The position numbers were made by a program, and so were the translations under genes. Shown here in pieces: positions 16,612-27,034 of a stretch of 64,000 nt of DNA. The notes beneath the pieces are model-generated. The model made no database searches. It saw only the letters and a list, made by a program, of their open reading frames with translations, and was not told the origin of the DNA. Position 1 is the stretch's first letter, and every line of letters begins with the position of its first letter. Source of the stretch: Rhodanobacter glycinis (GTDB lineage Bacteria > Pseudomonadota > Gammaproteobacteria > Xanthomonadales > Rhodanobacteraceae); the NCBI RefSeq assembly GCF_900114325.1, contig NZ_FOSR01000003.1:124001-188000 (forward strand). The letters are read 5' to 3'.

Positions 16612-16648
16612 GCCGGTGCCCCGAATTCGAATTCCCAGGAGTCTTCCC

Positions 16649-17320
16649 ATGTTGCGCAACTTGGTTCTTGCCACCGCCCTTGTGCTGGGAGGCGCGATTG
16701 CCGCTCCGGCCTTCGCCCAGAATGCCGCCAGCCAGGCCCCGGCCACCGACCAGTCGCCGGTGCAGATCGTGCAGGGCATCGCCCATCAGCTCGATACCGC
16801 CGTCGCCGGGCACCATGCCGAGCTGGCGAAGAACAAGGAAAAGCTGATCTCGATCATCAACGAGATCTTCCTGCCGCACTTTGACGTGGATTACGCCTCG
16901 ATCCTGGTGCTGGGCCAGCACGCACGTGCTGCCACGCCGGAGCAGCGCGCCCGCTTCGCCAAGGCGTTCTACAACTCGATCACCCACCGCTATGCGGAAG
17001 GCCTGCTCAACTACACACAGGGCGCGGTGCACGTGCTGCCGTTCAATGGCGACCTCAACAGTCGCCGTACCGTGGTGCGTACCCAGGTGGTGATGAGCAA
17101 CGGCAAGACCATCTCGGTGGACTACGCGTTCCGCAAGACCCAGAGTGGCGAGTGGAAGGCCTACGACGTGATCATCGAGGGCATTTCCTACATCACCAAC
17201 TACCGTAACCAGGTCGATGCGGAAATCCGCAAGGTCGGCATCGACCAGCTGATCAAGAATCTGGAGACCCAGGGCGCGCAGGCGCTGAAGTCGATGGAGC
17301 AGGACAAGCAGGGCCATTGA
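16649..17320 (+). CDS. mlaC: Periplasmic phospholipid-binding protein
   Basis: Soluble shuttle that carries phospholipid between MlaA at the outer membrane and MlaFEDB at the inner membrane. The signal peptide MLRNLVLATALVLGGAIAAP with cleavage after AFA is clear. The body shows EIFLPHFDVDYASILVLGQH, ARFAKAFYNSITHRYAEGLL and KAYDVIIEGISYITNYRNQV, all MlaC (Tol_Tol_Ttg2 family) features; 223 residues is normal. The ATG at 16649 with AGGAG is preferred over an in-frame GTG at 16616, which would place charge before the signal peptide. Confidence 0.95.
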   Translation: MLRNLVLATALVLGGAIAAPAFAQNAASQAPATDQSPVQIVQGIAHQLDTAVAGHHAELAKNKEKLISIINEIFLPHFDVDYASILVLGQHARAATPEQRARFAKAFYNSITHRYAEGLLNYTQGAVHVLPFNGDLNSRRTVVRTQVVMSNGKTISVDYAFRKTQSGEWKAYDVIIEGISYITNYRNQVDAEIRKVGIDQLIKNLETQGAQALKSMEQDKQGH

Positions 17321-17321
17321 C

Positions 17322-17624
17322 GTGACGAGCGGCGAAAGCTTCCGCCTGGACAGCAGCGTGCTGGATACCGTGGCGGTATCCGGCACGCTCAGCTTTGCCA
17401 CTGCTGCTGCTGCGCTGGCTGCGCTGAATGCGGCGCTCGGCCAGGGCCCGCGCCACCAGCTCGACCTGGCGGCGGTACAGGGCTGCGACAGCGCCGGCCT
17501 AGCCTGCGTGCTGGCGGTGCTGGCTGACGCCGCAGAGCAGGGGCGACCGGTGCGCGTGCTGAACGCGCCGGCGGGTATGCGCACACTGGCGCAGGTCAGT
17601 GGCGTGGCTCCGATGCTGGCTTGA
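17322..17624 (+). CDS. mlaB: STAS-domain subunit of the Mla complex
   Basis: A 100-residue STAS-fold protein that binds and regulates the MlaF ATPase. LDLAAVQGCDSAGLACVLAV carries the STAS D-S-x-G-L motif. GTG at 17322 lies one base after the mlaC stop. It is the last gene of the mlaFEDCB transcription unit, with a strong hairpin 16 bases beyond its stop. Confidence 0.85.
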   Translation: MTSGESFRLDSSVLDTVAVSGTLSFATAAAALAALNAALGQGPRHQLDLAAVQGCDSAGLACVLAVLADAAEQGRPVRVLNAPAGMRTLAQVSGVAPMLA

Positions 17625-17639
17625 GATCCCGATCTTGAT

Positions 17640-17683
17640 GCACACATGAAAACGGGGCCGATTGGCCCCGTTTTCATGTGTGC
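17640..17683. terminator. Bidirectional terminator between mlaB and mlaA
   Basis: A perfect inverted repeat with 20-bp arms around a GATT loop. The inner core is AACGGGGCC/GGCCCCGTT, flanked by A and T runs on each side, so it can terminate both the plus-strand mla operon and the convergent mlaA. Confidence 0.92.
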
Positions 17684-17706
17684 TGACGGTATTGCGCGGC
17701 GACGCT

Positions 17707-18582
17707 TCAGCCGTGTCCGGTGGTACCGGCTGGCAGGGTTGCCCCCTTCGCGTTGGCCGGCTTGGCGGCGCCGTCGTCGTTCTTCTTCTCCCACTGATGC
17801 TGCTCTTGAAGCAACTGGTCGGGATCGAAGCCTTTCTGGTCAAGGCCTTGCATGCGCTCGATCACGTCGGCGGGCGGGTTGCCGTCGTACAGCTTGTACA
17901 GACGATGCTGCCGATAGGCATCACGCAGGAATGCATAGGGGTCGTAGGCGGATTCCAGGAAACTTTCCGCGTCGATCGCCTGCGCGCGCAGCGATACCAG
18001 ATACAGCACGGAGGGGATGTAGTACACGCCGTGGTGGAACTTGTGGTTGCTGGTGAGGTAATGCAGCGGATCGAAGAAGTAGCTGTCCACCGGCAGGCGC
18101 CACACGTCGCGCATGGTGGTGGGGCCGATCAGTGGCAGCATCAGGAAGTCGCCTTCCGGCACGCCCCAGCGCGCCAGCGTGATGCCGAAGTCGGTATCGC
18201 CATCCGGAATGCCCATGGCCGTAGCCGGGTCGAAGATGCCGCCGATACCCAGGGTGAGATTGACCAGGAAGCGGCCGGAACCTTCCAGTGCCTGCTTCGG
18301 GCGCGCCTGCAGCAGGTCGTTGGCCACCGTGATGGGCATGCGCAGGTTGGAGAAGAAATTGCTGACCGAGCGCCGCACCGGCGGGTTGGTCACCTTGCGG
18401 TAGCCGACGGCCACCGGTCGAATGGCCAACTTGTCCACGGTATCGTTGAAGGCGTAGACCTTGCGGTTGAAGTGCTGCAAGGGATCGTCGGTGCGCGGGG
18501 GCGCCACGGCGCAGCCGGCGACGGCCAGCACGGCGCAGAGTGCGACAAGCCTGGACAACGGGAAGCGGAAGGATGAAGGCAT
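17707..18582 (-). CDS. mlaA: Outer-membrane phospholipid-removal lipoprotein
   Basis: Outer-membrane component of the Mla system (VacJ) that extracts phospholipid from the outer leaflet and hands it to MlaC. From the ATG at 18580-18582 (complement) the lipoprotein signal is RLVALCAVLAVAGCAVAPP, with the lipobox cysteine at residue 24. The body has PLQHFNRKVYAFNDTVDKL, SNFFSNLRMPITVANDLLQ and LGIGGIFDPATAMGIP, all VacJ features. An upstream extension of 42 codons in frame is rejected because it would bury the signal peptide. The C-terminus carries a Lys/Ala-rich tail. It converges on mlaFEDCB. Confidence 0.95.
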   Translation of the reverse strand: MPSSFRFPLSRLVALCAVLAVAGCAVAPPRTDDPLQHFNRKVYAFNDTVDKLAIRPVAVGYRKVTNPPVRRSVSNFFSNLRMPITVANDLLQARPKQALEGSGRFLVNLTLGIGGIFDPATAMGIPDGDTDFGITLARWGVPEGDFLMLPLIGPTTMRDVWRLPVDSYFFDPLHYLTSNHKFHHGVYYIPSVLYLVSLRAQAIDAESFLESAYDPYAFLRDAYRQHRLYKLYDGNPPADVIERMQGLDQKGFDPDQLLQEQHQWEKKNDDGAAKPANAKGATLPAGTTGHG

Positions 18583-18776
18583 CGGCAGGGGGTCCGCTGC
18601 GGAGGAGGGGGAGGAGATAATTGTACTGCTTGGTTTTATATTCTGCACGATCCGCGAGCAGACGGTGCCATATCGTTGCCTGACCGCCCATGATACGTGG
18701 CCTTGCATTGCCAGCCAAGCGCGCGCTGGCTACACTGTCATTCTGTATAAGTCGCTTTATCGCTTAAGGATTTCAC

Positions 18777-19067
18777 ATGGCACGCATTACCGTGGAAGAC
18801 TGCCTCGAGGTGGTCGACAACCGATTCGAGCTGGTTCTGATGGCGACCAAACGCGCCCGGCAGCTCGCCAAGGGTGCCGATCCGGCCGTCAACCCCGACA
18901 ACGACAAGCCGACGGTGCTGGCCCTGCGCGAAATCGCGGACCGTCGCATCGACCAGGCCACCATCGACGAAATCGACAAGGCCGAGCGCGAGCGCGCCGA
19001 GCGCGAGGCGCTGGAGTGGGCTGCGGCCGAGGTCGACGACGACCTTTCCAAGGGCGGCGACGACTGA
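18777..19067 (+). CDS. rpoZ: RNA polymerase omega subunit
   Basis: A 96-residue protein beginning [20 protein letters not shown] then [13 protein letters not shown], the defining omega sequence, and [14 protein letters not shown]. It assists assembly of RNA polymerase and, in proteobacteria, contributes to the ppGpp site next to beta prime. It directly precedes spoT, the usual pairing, so the ppGpp synthetase/hydrolase and one of its receptor subunits are neighbours. The acidic tail [12 protein letters not shown] is slightly longer than in E. coli. Confidence 0.97.
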   Translation: MARITVEDCLEVVDNRFELVLMATKRARQLAKGADPAVNPDNDKPTVLALREIADRRIDQATIDEIDKAERERAEREALEWAAAEVDDDLSKGGDD

Positions 19068-19203
19068 TGGACGACGGCGGCTGTCGATCCCGCAGTCGCC
19101 TGGCCGGCCCCGCCGGCATGTCTGATCGCGCCCTGTTCGCAGGGGGCGTCCCCTGCCGTCGCGAAACCATGGAGGCGGGCGCCTGAGCGGGCCCCGCATA
19201 TCG

Positions 19204-21366
19204 ATGCCGGCGGCCACGCATCCTCCCTTGGATCCGTCCGTGCTGCCTCCCTACGTGCTGGCGCTGAGAGAGCGCCTCGGTTACCTCCCCGAAAGCCAGA
19301 TCGAGCGTGTGCTGCGTGCCTACGAAGTGGGGGCGCACGCCCACGAGGGGCAGGCGCGCAAGAGCGGCGAGCCCTACATCACGCATCCGGTCGCGGTCGC
19401 CGGCATCCTGGCCGAGCTGGGCATGGATGCCGAGACCATCATCGCGGCCATCCTGCACGACACGCTTGAGGACACCGAGCTCAGTCGCAGCGCGCTGGCC
19501 AGTGAGTTCGGCGAAACCGTGGCCGAGCTGGTCGACGGCGTCACCAAGCTGGACAAGATGAAGTTCGGCAGTCGCCAGGAGGCGGACGCGGAAAGTTTCC
19601 GCAAGATGCTGTTGGCGATGGCGCGCGACTTGCGCGTGATCCTGATCAAGCTGTCCGACCGCCTGCACAACATGCGCACGCTGGGCGCCAAGGATGCGCC
19701 GTCGCGTCGCCGCATCGCGCGCGAGACACTGGAAATCTACGCGCCGATCGCCCAGCGCCTGGGCATGAACAAGATCAAGGCCGAGCTGCAGGACCTCGGT
19801 TTCCGCGCGCTGTATCCCGACCGCTACCGCGTCATCAGCGAGCGCATCCGCGCGGCGTTGGGCAATCGGCGCGAGGCGATGGGCAAGATCGAGGAGGCGC
19901 TGTCCGCACGCCTGGCGGCCGACCAGTTGCCGGCGCGCGTGGTAGGGCGGATCAAGTCGCCGTGGAGCATCTATTCGAAGATGCACAGCGAGCACAAGAG
20001 TTTCGCCCAGCTGATGGATGTGTACGGTTTCCGCGTGGTGGTCGACAGCGCGATGAGCTGCTACATGGCGCTCGGCGTGGTGCACGCGCTGTACAAGCCG
20101 GTGGATCGTCGCTTCAAGGACTTCATCGCGATCCCCAAGGCGAACGGCTACCAGTCGTTGCACACGGTGCTGCTGGGGCCGTTCGGCGCGCCGATCGAGG
20201 TGCAGGTCCGCACCGCCGAGATGGACTCCGTGGCCGAGAGTGGCGTGGCTGCGCACTGGGCCTACAAGACCGACAGCGGTCCGGCCAATAGCGCGCAGGC
20301 GCGGGCGCGCGAGTGGCTGTCCTCGCTGGCCGACAGCTCGGTGCATACCGCCTCGTCGGCCGAGTTCATCGAGAACGTCAAGATCGACCTGTTCCCGGAC
20401 GAGGTCTACCTGTTCACGCCGCGTGGCGACATCCTGGCATTGCCACGCAACGCCACCGCGCTGGACTTCGCCTATGCCGTGCATACCGACGTGGGCGACC
20501 ATGCCGTGGCTGCCCGCGTGGACAAGAAACTGCTGCCCCTGCGCACGCGGCTGGAATCCGGGCAACTGGTGGAAATCATCACCGCGCCGTCGGCGGTGCC
20601 AAACCCGGCGTGGCTGGAGGTGGTGGTCACCGGCAAGGCACGTACCGCGATCCGCCAGTACCTGAAGCATCTGCAGCACGAGGACGCGGTGGACTTCGGC
20701 CATCGCATGCTCGATCGCGCGCTGGACGCGCTGGGCAGCAGCCTGGAAGTGATCCCGCCCACGGTGCTGGACCGCTTCCTGCACGAGTCGAAGTTCAAGC
20801 GGCTGGAAGAGTTGCTGTCCGATATCGCGCTGGGCAATCGCATGCCCGACCAGGTGGCCAGCCAGCTGGTTGCCACTCGCGGGCGGCGTTCGCATGAGGC
20901 CTCCGCGCTCGTGCATCCGGCCGAGAAGATCCGCATTACCGGCGCCGAGCGTGGCGTGCTCAGTTTCGCCAATTGCTGTCATCCGCTGCCGGGCGACGAG
21001 ATCATCGGTTACCTGTCCTCGGGCAAGGGCATCGTGGTGCATCGGGCCGAATGTCCGAACGTGGTCGAGTTGCGCAAGTCGCCCGAGCGTTGCGTGGGCA
21101 TCGAATGGGATCGCGACGTGCAGGGCGATTACCGCGCCGAACTGCGCATCGAGGTGATCAATCGCCCCGGCGTGCTGGCCACCATCGCCGCGGCGATCGC
21201 GGCGGCCGATTCCAACATCGAGAATGTCGAGTACGTCGAGCGCGACCTGGCCGCGGCCACCTTGCTGTTCACCATCGAGGTGAGGAATCGCAAGCACCTG
21301 GCCGACGTGATGCGCCGCGTACGTCGCACCGGCGTGGTCAGCGGCGTGTACCGGTATCCGCTGTAG
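19204..21366 (+). CDS. spoT: Bifunctional (p)ppGpp synthetase/hydrolase
   Basis: A 720-residue RelA/SpoT homologue. The HD hydrolase domain is intact (ILHDTLEDT at residues 83-91, DRLHNMRTLGA later), so hydrolysis of (p)ppGpp is expected. The synthetase domain lies around residues 230-370 (RIKSPWSIYSKMHSE, FIAIPKANGYQSLHT). TGS (VYLFTPRGDILALPRNATAL) and zinc-finger/RIS (FANCCHPLPGDEIIGY) regions follow, and the C-terminal ACT domain is at RIEVINRPGVLATIAAAIAA. The start ATG at 19204 lies 136 bases after rpoZ in a spacer with no other gene. Order rpoZ-spoT-ridA-recG matches related gammaproteobacteria. Confidence 0.96.
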   Translation: MPAATHPPLDPSVLPPYVLALRERLGYLPESQIERVLRAYEVGAHAHEGQARKSGEPYITHPVAVAGILAELGMDAETIIAAILHDTLEDTELSRSALASEFGETVAELVDGVTKLDKMKFGSRQEADAESFRKMLLAMARDLRVILIKLSDRLHNMRTLGAKDAPSRRRIARETLEIYAPIAQRLGMNKIKAELQDLGFRALYPDRYRVISERIRAALGNRREAMGKIEEALSARLAADQLPARVVGRIKSPWSIYSKMHSEHKSFAQLMDVYGFRVVVDSAMSCYMALGVVHALYKPVDRRFKDFIAIPKANGYQSLHTVLLGPFGAPIEVQVRTAEMDSVAESGVAAHWAYKTDSGPANSAQARAREWLSSLADSSVHTASSAEFIENVKIDLFPDEVYLFTPRGDILALPRNATALDFAYAVHTDVGDHAVAARVDKKLLPLRTRLESGQLVEIITAPSAVPNPAWLEVVVTGKARTAIRQYLKHLQHEDAVDFGHRMLDRALDALGSSLEVIPPTVLDRFLHESKFKRLEELLSDIALGNRMPDQVASQLVATRGRRSHEASALVHPAEKIRITGAERGVLSFANCCHPLPGDEIIGYLSSGKGIVVHRAECPNVVELRKSPERCVGIEWDRDVQGDYRAELRIEVINRPGVLATIAAAIAAADSNIENVEYVERDLAAATLLFTIEVRNRKHLADVMRRVRRTGVVSGVYRYPL

Positions 21367-21464
21367 GGCACGCCCTGCGCGCGAAGACCGGCCGGCCACG
21401 ACGTCGAGGTTTTCGCGTACTAAGGTGCGCTCCTACAATCGCCTTTTCCGACTGAGGTTTCCCC

Positions 21465-21848
21465 ATGTCCCGCCAAATCATTGCTACCGACCAGGCGCCT
21501 GCCGCCATCGGCCCGTATTCGCAGGCCGTGCGCGCCGGCGACACCGTGTACTTTTCCGGGCAGATCCCGCTTGATCCGGCGACCGGCAACCTCGTCGACG
21601 GTGACATCACCGCGCAGACGCGCCGCGTGTTCGAGAATCTCGTCGCAGTGGCCAAGGCGGCCGGTGGTTCGCTGCCGCAAGTGGTGCGCGTGGGCATCTA
21701 TGTCACCGACCTCGCCAACTTTGCCGCGGTGAACGCGGTGATGGCGGAGTATTTCCAGGCGCCGTATCCGGCGCGTTCCACCATCGAGGTCTCCGCGCTG
21801 CCGAAGGGTGCCCAGGTGGAAGTGGATGCGGTGATGGTGTTGTCCTGA
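21465..21848 (+). CDS. ridA: RidA-family enamine/imine deaminase
   Basis: A 127-residue YjgF/YER057c/UK114 protein that hydrolyses reactive enamine/imine intermediates from PLP enzymes such as threonine dehydratase. [34 protein letters not shown] and the catalytic-arginine motif [20 protein letters not shown] are present. It lies between spoT and recG on the same strand, a position seen in other Xanthomonadales. Confidence 0.95.
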   Translation: MSRQIIATDQAPAAIGPYSQAVRAGDTVYFSGQIPLDPATGNLVDGDITAQTRRVFENLVAVAKAAGGSLPQVVRVGIYVTDLANFAAVNAVMAEYFQAPYPARSTIEVSALPKGAQVEVDAVMVLS

Positions 21849-21928
21849 TCGATCGGCGCGGCGTCGGCCTACGCTGATCGCCGCCGGTACGGCTGGGCGC
21901 GAGCGTGCGCTCCGGCTAGGCTTGGCCC

Positions 21929-24046
21929 ATGGCTCCCCGCAACGCCCGTCCGTCGACCGAATCCACTGATCCCGGCCTGGCGCCGCTGTCCAGCTTGCCG
22001 GGCGTCGGGCCGGCACTGGCGGCTGCGCTCGAGCGGCTGGGACTGGCGTGCGTGCAGGACCTGTGGTTTCACCTGCCGTTGCGCTACGAAGACAAGACCT
22101 GCGTCACCGCGATCGCCGATCTTCGGCCCGGTGATCGCGTGCAGGTGGTGGGCTCGATCGAAGAGGTGGAGCGCGGCTTCCGTTACCGGCCTCAGTTGAA
22201 GGTGGCCATCGGCGACGGCGCCGGGCATACCCTGCAGTTGCGTTTCTTCCATTTTCGCCGGGCCCAGCTTGAGCAATTGCAGCCGGGTACGCGCCTGCTC
22301 TGTTTCGGCGAGGTGCGCCAGGGGGCGCACGGGCCGGAGATGATCCATCCGCAATACCAGCGCATCGGCGATGGCGAGGCGGTGGCCGTGGAGGAGCGGC
22401 TGAGCCCGATCTACCCCACCACCGAGGGATTGGGCCAGAAGCGCCTGGCTGGCGTGGTGGCCAAGGCGCTGGCGTTGTTGCCGGGGGATGCGCAACTGGA
22501 GCTGATTCCGGGCGCGCTGTGTGCCGATCATGGGCTGACCTCGCTGCGCGACGCCTTGCTCTACGTCCATCGACCGCCGCCGGATGCCGCATTGGCGCAA
22601 CTGGTGCAGGGGCGTCACCCGGCACAGCAGCGCCTGGCGTTCGAGGAATTGCTGGCCCAGCACCTGAGCCTGAAGCGCCTGCGGGCGGCGGTGCGCCACC
22701 GGCATGCGCCTGCGCTTGGCGGTGACGGCACGTTGCAGCAGGCATTGCACGCGGCGCTGCCCTTCCGGCTCACGGCTGCGCAGCAGCGGGTGACGCGGGA
22801 AGTGATGGCCGACCTGGCTTGTCCGAAGCCGATGCTGCGGCTGGTGCAGGGCGATGTGGGTTCGGGCAAGACCGTGGTGGCTGCGCTGGCCGCACTGGCT
22901 GCGGTCGAGTCGGGCCGGCAGGCGGCACTGGTGGCGCCCACCGAATTGCTGGCCGAGCAGCATCTGCGCAATTTCCGCCACTGGCTGGAGCCCCTGGGCA
23001 TCGAGGTGGAGTGGCTCGCCGGCAAGGTCACCGGCAAGGCCCGCCAGAAGGCGTTGGCGCGGGTGGCCGAAGGCGCGCCGGTGGTGGTCGGTACGCATGC
23101 GCTGATGCAGGAGGGCGTGGCGTTCGCGCAGCTGGGGCTGGTCATCGTTGACGAGCAACACCGCTTCGGCGTGCAGCAACGCCTTTCGTTGCGCGACAAG
23201 GGGGCCGATCACGGCAGCGGGCTGGTACCGCACCAGCTGGTGCTCACCGCCACGCCGATCCCGCGCACGCTGGCGATGAGTGCATATGCCGACCTCGACG
23301 TATCCTCCATCGACGAACTGCCGCCCGGGCGCACGCCGGTGCAGACCGTGGCAGTGTCCAATGCGCGCCGCGCCGAGGTGATCGAGCGCATCCATGCCGC
23401 CTGCCGTGGCGGCCAGCAGGTGTACTGGGTGTGCACGCTGATCGAGGAATCCGAGCAGTTGCGCGCGCAGGCCGCCGAGGTGGCCCATGCCGAACTCTCC
23501 GCGGCGCTGGACGATTGCCGGGTCGGGCTGGTTCATGGCCGCATGAAGTCGAAGGAAAAGCAGGCGGTGATGGATGCCTTCAAGGCCGGCGAGTTGGCGG
23601 TGCTGGTGGCCACCACGGTGATCGAGGTGGGCGTGGACGTGCCCAATGCCAGTCTGATGGTGATCGAGAACAGCGAGCGGCTGGGCCTGGCCCAGCTGCA
23701 TCAGTTGCGTGGCCGGGTGGGGCGGGGCGCCGTCGCGTCCAGTTGCGTGTTGTTGTACCAGCCGCCACTGGGGCAGCTCGCGCGGGAGCGCCTGCAGGTG
23801 ATGCGCGAGACCAGCGACGGCTTTCGCATCGCCGAAAAGGATCTGGAGTTGCGCGGCCCAGGCGAAGTGCTGGGGACGCGGCAGACCGGCCAGCTGGCCT
23901 TCCGCATCGCCGACCTGGCACGCGATGCGCACCTGTTGCCGGCGGTACAGCAGGTGGGTGAGCGGATGCTGGCGAAAAACCCGCGCGAGGCGGAGCGGCT
24001 GGTCATGCGCTGGATCGGTGCGTCGGCGCGTTACGCGCAGGCTTAG
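21929..24046 (+). CDS. recG: ATP-dependent DNA helicase RecG
   Basis: Remodels stalled replication forks and Holliday junctions. The 705-residue protein has the N-terminal wedge/OB domain (SLPGVGPALAAALERLGLAC then DLWFHLPLRYEDKT). The helicase core has Walker A LVQGDVGSGKTVVAALAALA, the DEQH box VIVDEQHRFGVQQRLSL, TATPIPRTLAMSAYADLDVS, and motif VI HQLRGRVGRGAVASSCVLL. Length and motif order are normal. The start ATG at 21929 is 80 bases after ridA. A large open frame on the opposite strand is a GC artefact. Confidence 0.97.
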   Translation: MAPRNARPSTESTDPGLAPLSSLPGVGPALAAALERLGLACVQDLWFHLPLRYEDKTCVTAIADLRPGDRVQVVGSIEEVERGFRYRPQLKVAIGDGAGHTLQLRFFHFRRAQLEQLQPGTRLLCFGEVRQGAHGPEMIHPQYQRIGDGEAVAVEERLSPIYPTTEGLGQKRLAGVVAKALALLPGDAQLELIPGALCADHGLTSLRDALLYVHRPPPDAALAQLVQGRHPAQQRLAFEELLAQHLSLKRLRAAVRHRHAPALGGDGTLQQALHAALPFRLTAAQQRVTREVMADLACPKPMLRLVQGDVGSGKTVVAALAALAAVESGRQAALVAPTELLAEQHLRNFRHWLEPLGIEVEWLAGKVTGKARQKALARVAEGAPVVVGTHALMQEGVAFAQLGLVIVDEQHRFGVQQRLSLRDKGADHGSGLVPHQLVLTATPIPRTLAMSAYADLDVSSIDELPPGRTPVQTVAVSNARRAEVIERIHAACRGGQQVYWVCTLIEESEQLRAQAAEVAHAELSAALDDCRVGLVHGRMKSKEKQAVMDAFKAGELAVLVATTVIEVGVDVPNASLMVIENSERLGLAQLHQLRGRVGRGAVASSCVLLYQPPLGQLARERLQVMRETSDGFRIAEKDLELRGPGEVLGTRQTGQLAFRIADLARDAHLLPAVQQVGERMLAKNPREAERLVMRWIGASARYAQA

Positions 24047-24133
24047 CTTTTGCAATCATCCTTGATTGCGAAGATCAAATGGGCAGCCATCCCTGGCTGC
24101 ACTTTTCAATTCAATTCTTGCGATCATCCATCC

Positions 24134-25066
24134 ATGAGAAAACCGCAACTTCTGATCGATACCGACCCCGGCGTGGACGACGCGCTGGCCATCCTGATGG
24201 CGCATGCGCATGCCGACATTGCCGGCCTCAGCATCGCCGCCGGCAACGTGGGGCTGGCGCATACGGTGCGCAACGCGCGCACGCTGGTCGACCTGCTGGG
24301 CGCCACGATTCCGGTGTTTGGCGGTTGCCCGTCACCGCTGGTGCGTATGCCGGAAGAAGACGCCGCGTTCGTACACGGCACGGATGGTTTTGGCGATGTC
24401 GGTTTTCCCGCGCCGGTCGCACCGGTGGCGGACGAGGCGGCTGCGTTGGCGCTGCTGCGCCTGACCCGCGAGCGGCCGGGCGAGCTGACCCTGGTGGCAC
24501 TGGCGCCGCTGACCAACCTGGCGCTGGCCCTGCGGCTCGATCCCACCCTGCCGCAGCGGGTCAAGCGGCTGGTGGTGATGGGCGGGGCGGTGACCGGACA
24601 TGGCAACACCGGCAAGATTCCCGCCGAATTCAACATCGGTTTCGATCCCGAGGCGGCGCATGTGGTCTTCGAAGGTTTTCCCGAATTCGACCTGGTCGAC
24701 TGGGAAGCCACCCTGCGACACGCCTTCGACGATGCCGAGTTCGACCAGTGGCTTGCCGCCGGCGACAAGCGCGCCGATTTCTTCGGCAAGATTTTCGGCA
24801 CCGCGCGCGCCTACAACGCCAGCCACGATCGTCATGGGGTGGTGGCCGCCGATGCGCTGGCGATGGCGGTGGCGATCGACCCGGCCATTGTCATCCGCAG
24901 CGAACGCCGCCACGTGGCGGTGGAACTGGACGGCCGCCTGACCCGGGGCGCCACGGTGGTGGACTGGGCCGGTCGGCTCGGCCGGCCGGCCAATGCCAAC
25001 GTGGTGCTGGAGCTGGACCGGGAGCGGTTCGCGGCGCTGATTCGCGGGGCGCTGGGTGCGGCGTGA
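24134..25066 (+). CDS. Inosine-uridine preferring nucleoside hydrolase family protein
   Basis: Hydrolyses the N-glycosidic bond of nucleosides in purine/pyrimidine salvage. The calcium-binding N-terminal motif is LLIDTDPGVDDALAILMAHA (D9, D11, D15, D16). AAGNVGLAHTVRNARTLVDL, VVMGGAVTGHGNTGKIPAEF and NIGFDPEAAHVVFEGFP follow the IU-nucleoside hydrolase family, and the fourth metal aspartate lies in HGVVAADALAMAVAIDP. It has 310 residues, normal length. The start at 24134 is chosen because the DTDPGVDD motif must sit near the N-terminus; the frame opens 28 codons earlier. No operon partner is visible. Confidence 0.92.
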   Translation: MRKPQLLIDTDPGVDDALAILMAHAHADIAGLSIAAGNVGLAHTVRNARTLVDLLGATIPVFGGCPSPLVRMPEEDAAFVHGTDGFGDVGFPAPVAPVADEAAALALLRLTRERPGELTLVALAPLTNLALALRLDPTLPQRVKRLVVMGGAVTGHGNTGKIPAEFNIGFDPEAAHVVFEGFPEFDLVDWEATLRHAFDDAEFDQWLAAGDKRADFFGKIFGTARAYNASHDRHGVVAADALAMAVAIDPAIVIRSERRHVAVELDGRLTRGATVVDWAGRLGRPANANVVLELDRERFAALIRGALGAA

Positions 25067-25120
25067 GCCTTCACGAAGCGCCCTGTGGCGGGGAGTTTCG
25101 CATTCCGGGCAAGGCGTCAG

Positions 25121-25150
25121 TTGACTGCATCGCAGGCGACTCAGTACAAT
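25121..25150 (+). promoter_or_regulatory. Sigma-70 promoter for rpmE
   Basis: TTGACT (25121-25126) and TACAAT (25145-25150) with an 18-base spacer, 33 bases before the rpmE start. Both hexamers are close to consensus. Confidence 0.75.
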
Positions 25151-25183
25151 TGCCCTCTTTTCACGCACCACTTTGAGTCCATC

Positions 25184-25429
25184 ATGAAGCCTGATGTCCA
25201 TCCGAATTATCGCCCGGTGGTGTTCCAGGACCTGTCGTCCGAGTTCGCGTTCCTGACGCGCTCGACGATCGCGACCAAGGACACCGTCAAGTGGGAAGAC
25301 GGCAACGAGTACCCGCTGGTCAAGGTGGATATCTCCAGCCATTCCCATCCGTTCTATACCGGCAAGCAGAAGACGCTGGACGTCGGCGGTCGCGTCGACA
25401 AGTTCCGTCGTCGTTACGCGCAGAAGTGA
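25184..25429 (+). CDS. rpmE2: 50S ribosomal protein L31, type B (zinc-free)
   Basis: An 81-residue ribosomal protein beginning [20 protein letters not shown], with [20 protein letters not shown] then RRRY. It lacks the C-x-x-C zinc motif of the C+ form and has the longer type B spacing, so it is the zinc-independent paralogue. Many bacteria with two L31 genes induce the type B copy under zinc limitation through Zur; here a strong promoter without an evident Zur box suggests it may be the main L31. A rho-independent terminator follows, making it a single-gene unit. Confidence 0.95.
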   Translation: MKPDVHPNYRPVVFQDLSSEFAFLTRSTIATKDTVKWEDGNEYPLVKVDISSHSHPFYTGKQKTLDVGGRVDKFRRRYAQK

Positions 25430-25468
25430 GCGCGGGCCGCGCTGAGCGGCCATCCGGACGAACGCAAG

Positions 25469-25504
25469 ACACGGGGTGGGCATCGCTCACCCCGTGTTTT
25501 TTTG
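25469..25504 (+). terminator. Rho-independent terminator after rpmE2
   Basis: Arms ACACGGGGTG and CACCCCGTGT around a short loop, followed by an uninterrupted T tract. Confidence 0.9.
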
Positions 25505-25668
25505 CGTTTCAAATTCGACCATCCGCGAACGGATGTTCATCTGCCGTTGTGCGATAATGTCACGGATGCATGGCGTGGTTTCCCCGCCCGCGATGCCCCA
25601 TTTCCCCCGCTGGTCCATGTCCTGCGTGACACAAGCCGGCGACGCCACTTTGCCGCAAGGAGGTTTCC

Positions 25669-26964
<1,296 letters not shown>

Positions 26965-26991
26965 GTTTCACGCAAGCGTTGCAGTTCGACG

Positions 26992-27024
26992 AAACGCCCT
27001 GGCTTCGGCCGGGGCGTTTTGTTT
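26992..27024. terminator. Terminator between gltA and the convergent unknown gene
   Basis: Twelve-base arms AAACGCCCTGGC and GCCGGGGCGTTT with a TTCG loop and T-rich end. Because the left arm starts with A residues it may also work for the minus-strand gene. Confidence 0.88.
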
Positions 27025-27034
27025 AGCGGGGCCG

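Noticed and set aside
18889..21399. 836-residue minus-strand frame over rpoZ-spoT
   Set aside because: Antisense shadow of spoT; His/Arg/Gln-rich composition without motifs.
21869..24055. 728-residue minus-strand frame over recG
   Set aside because: Antisense shadow of recG with no family features.
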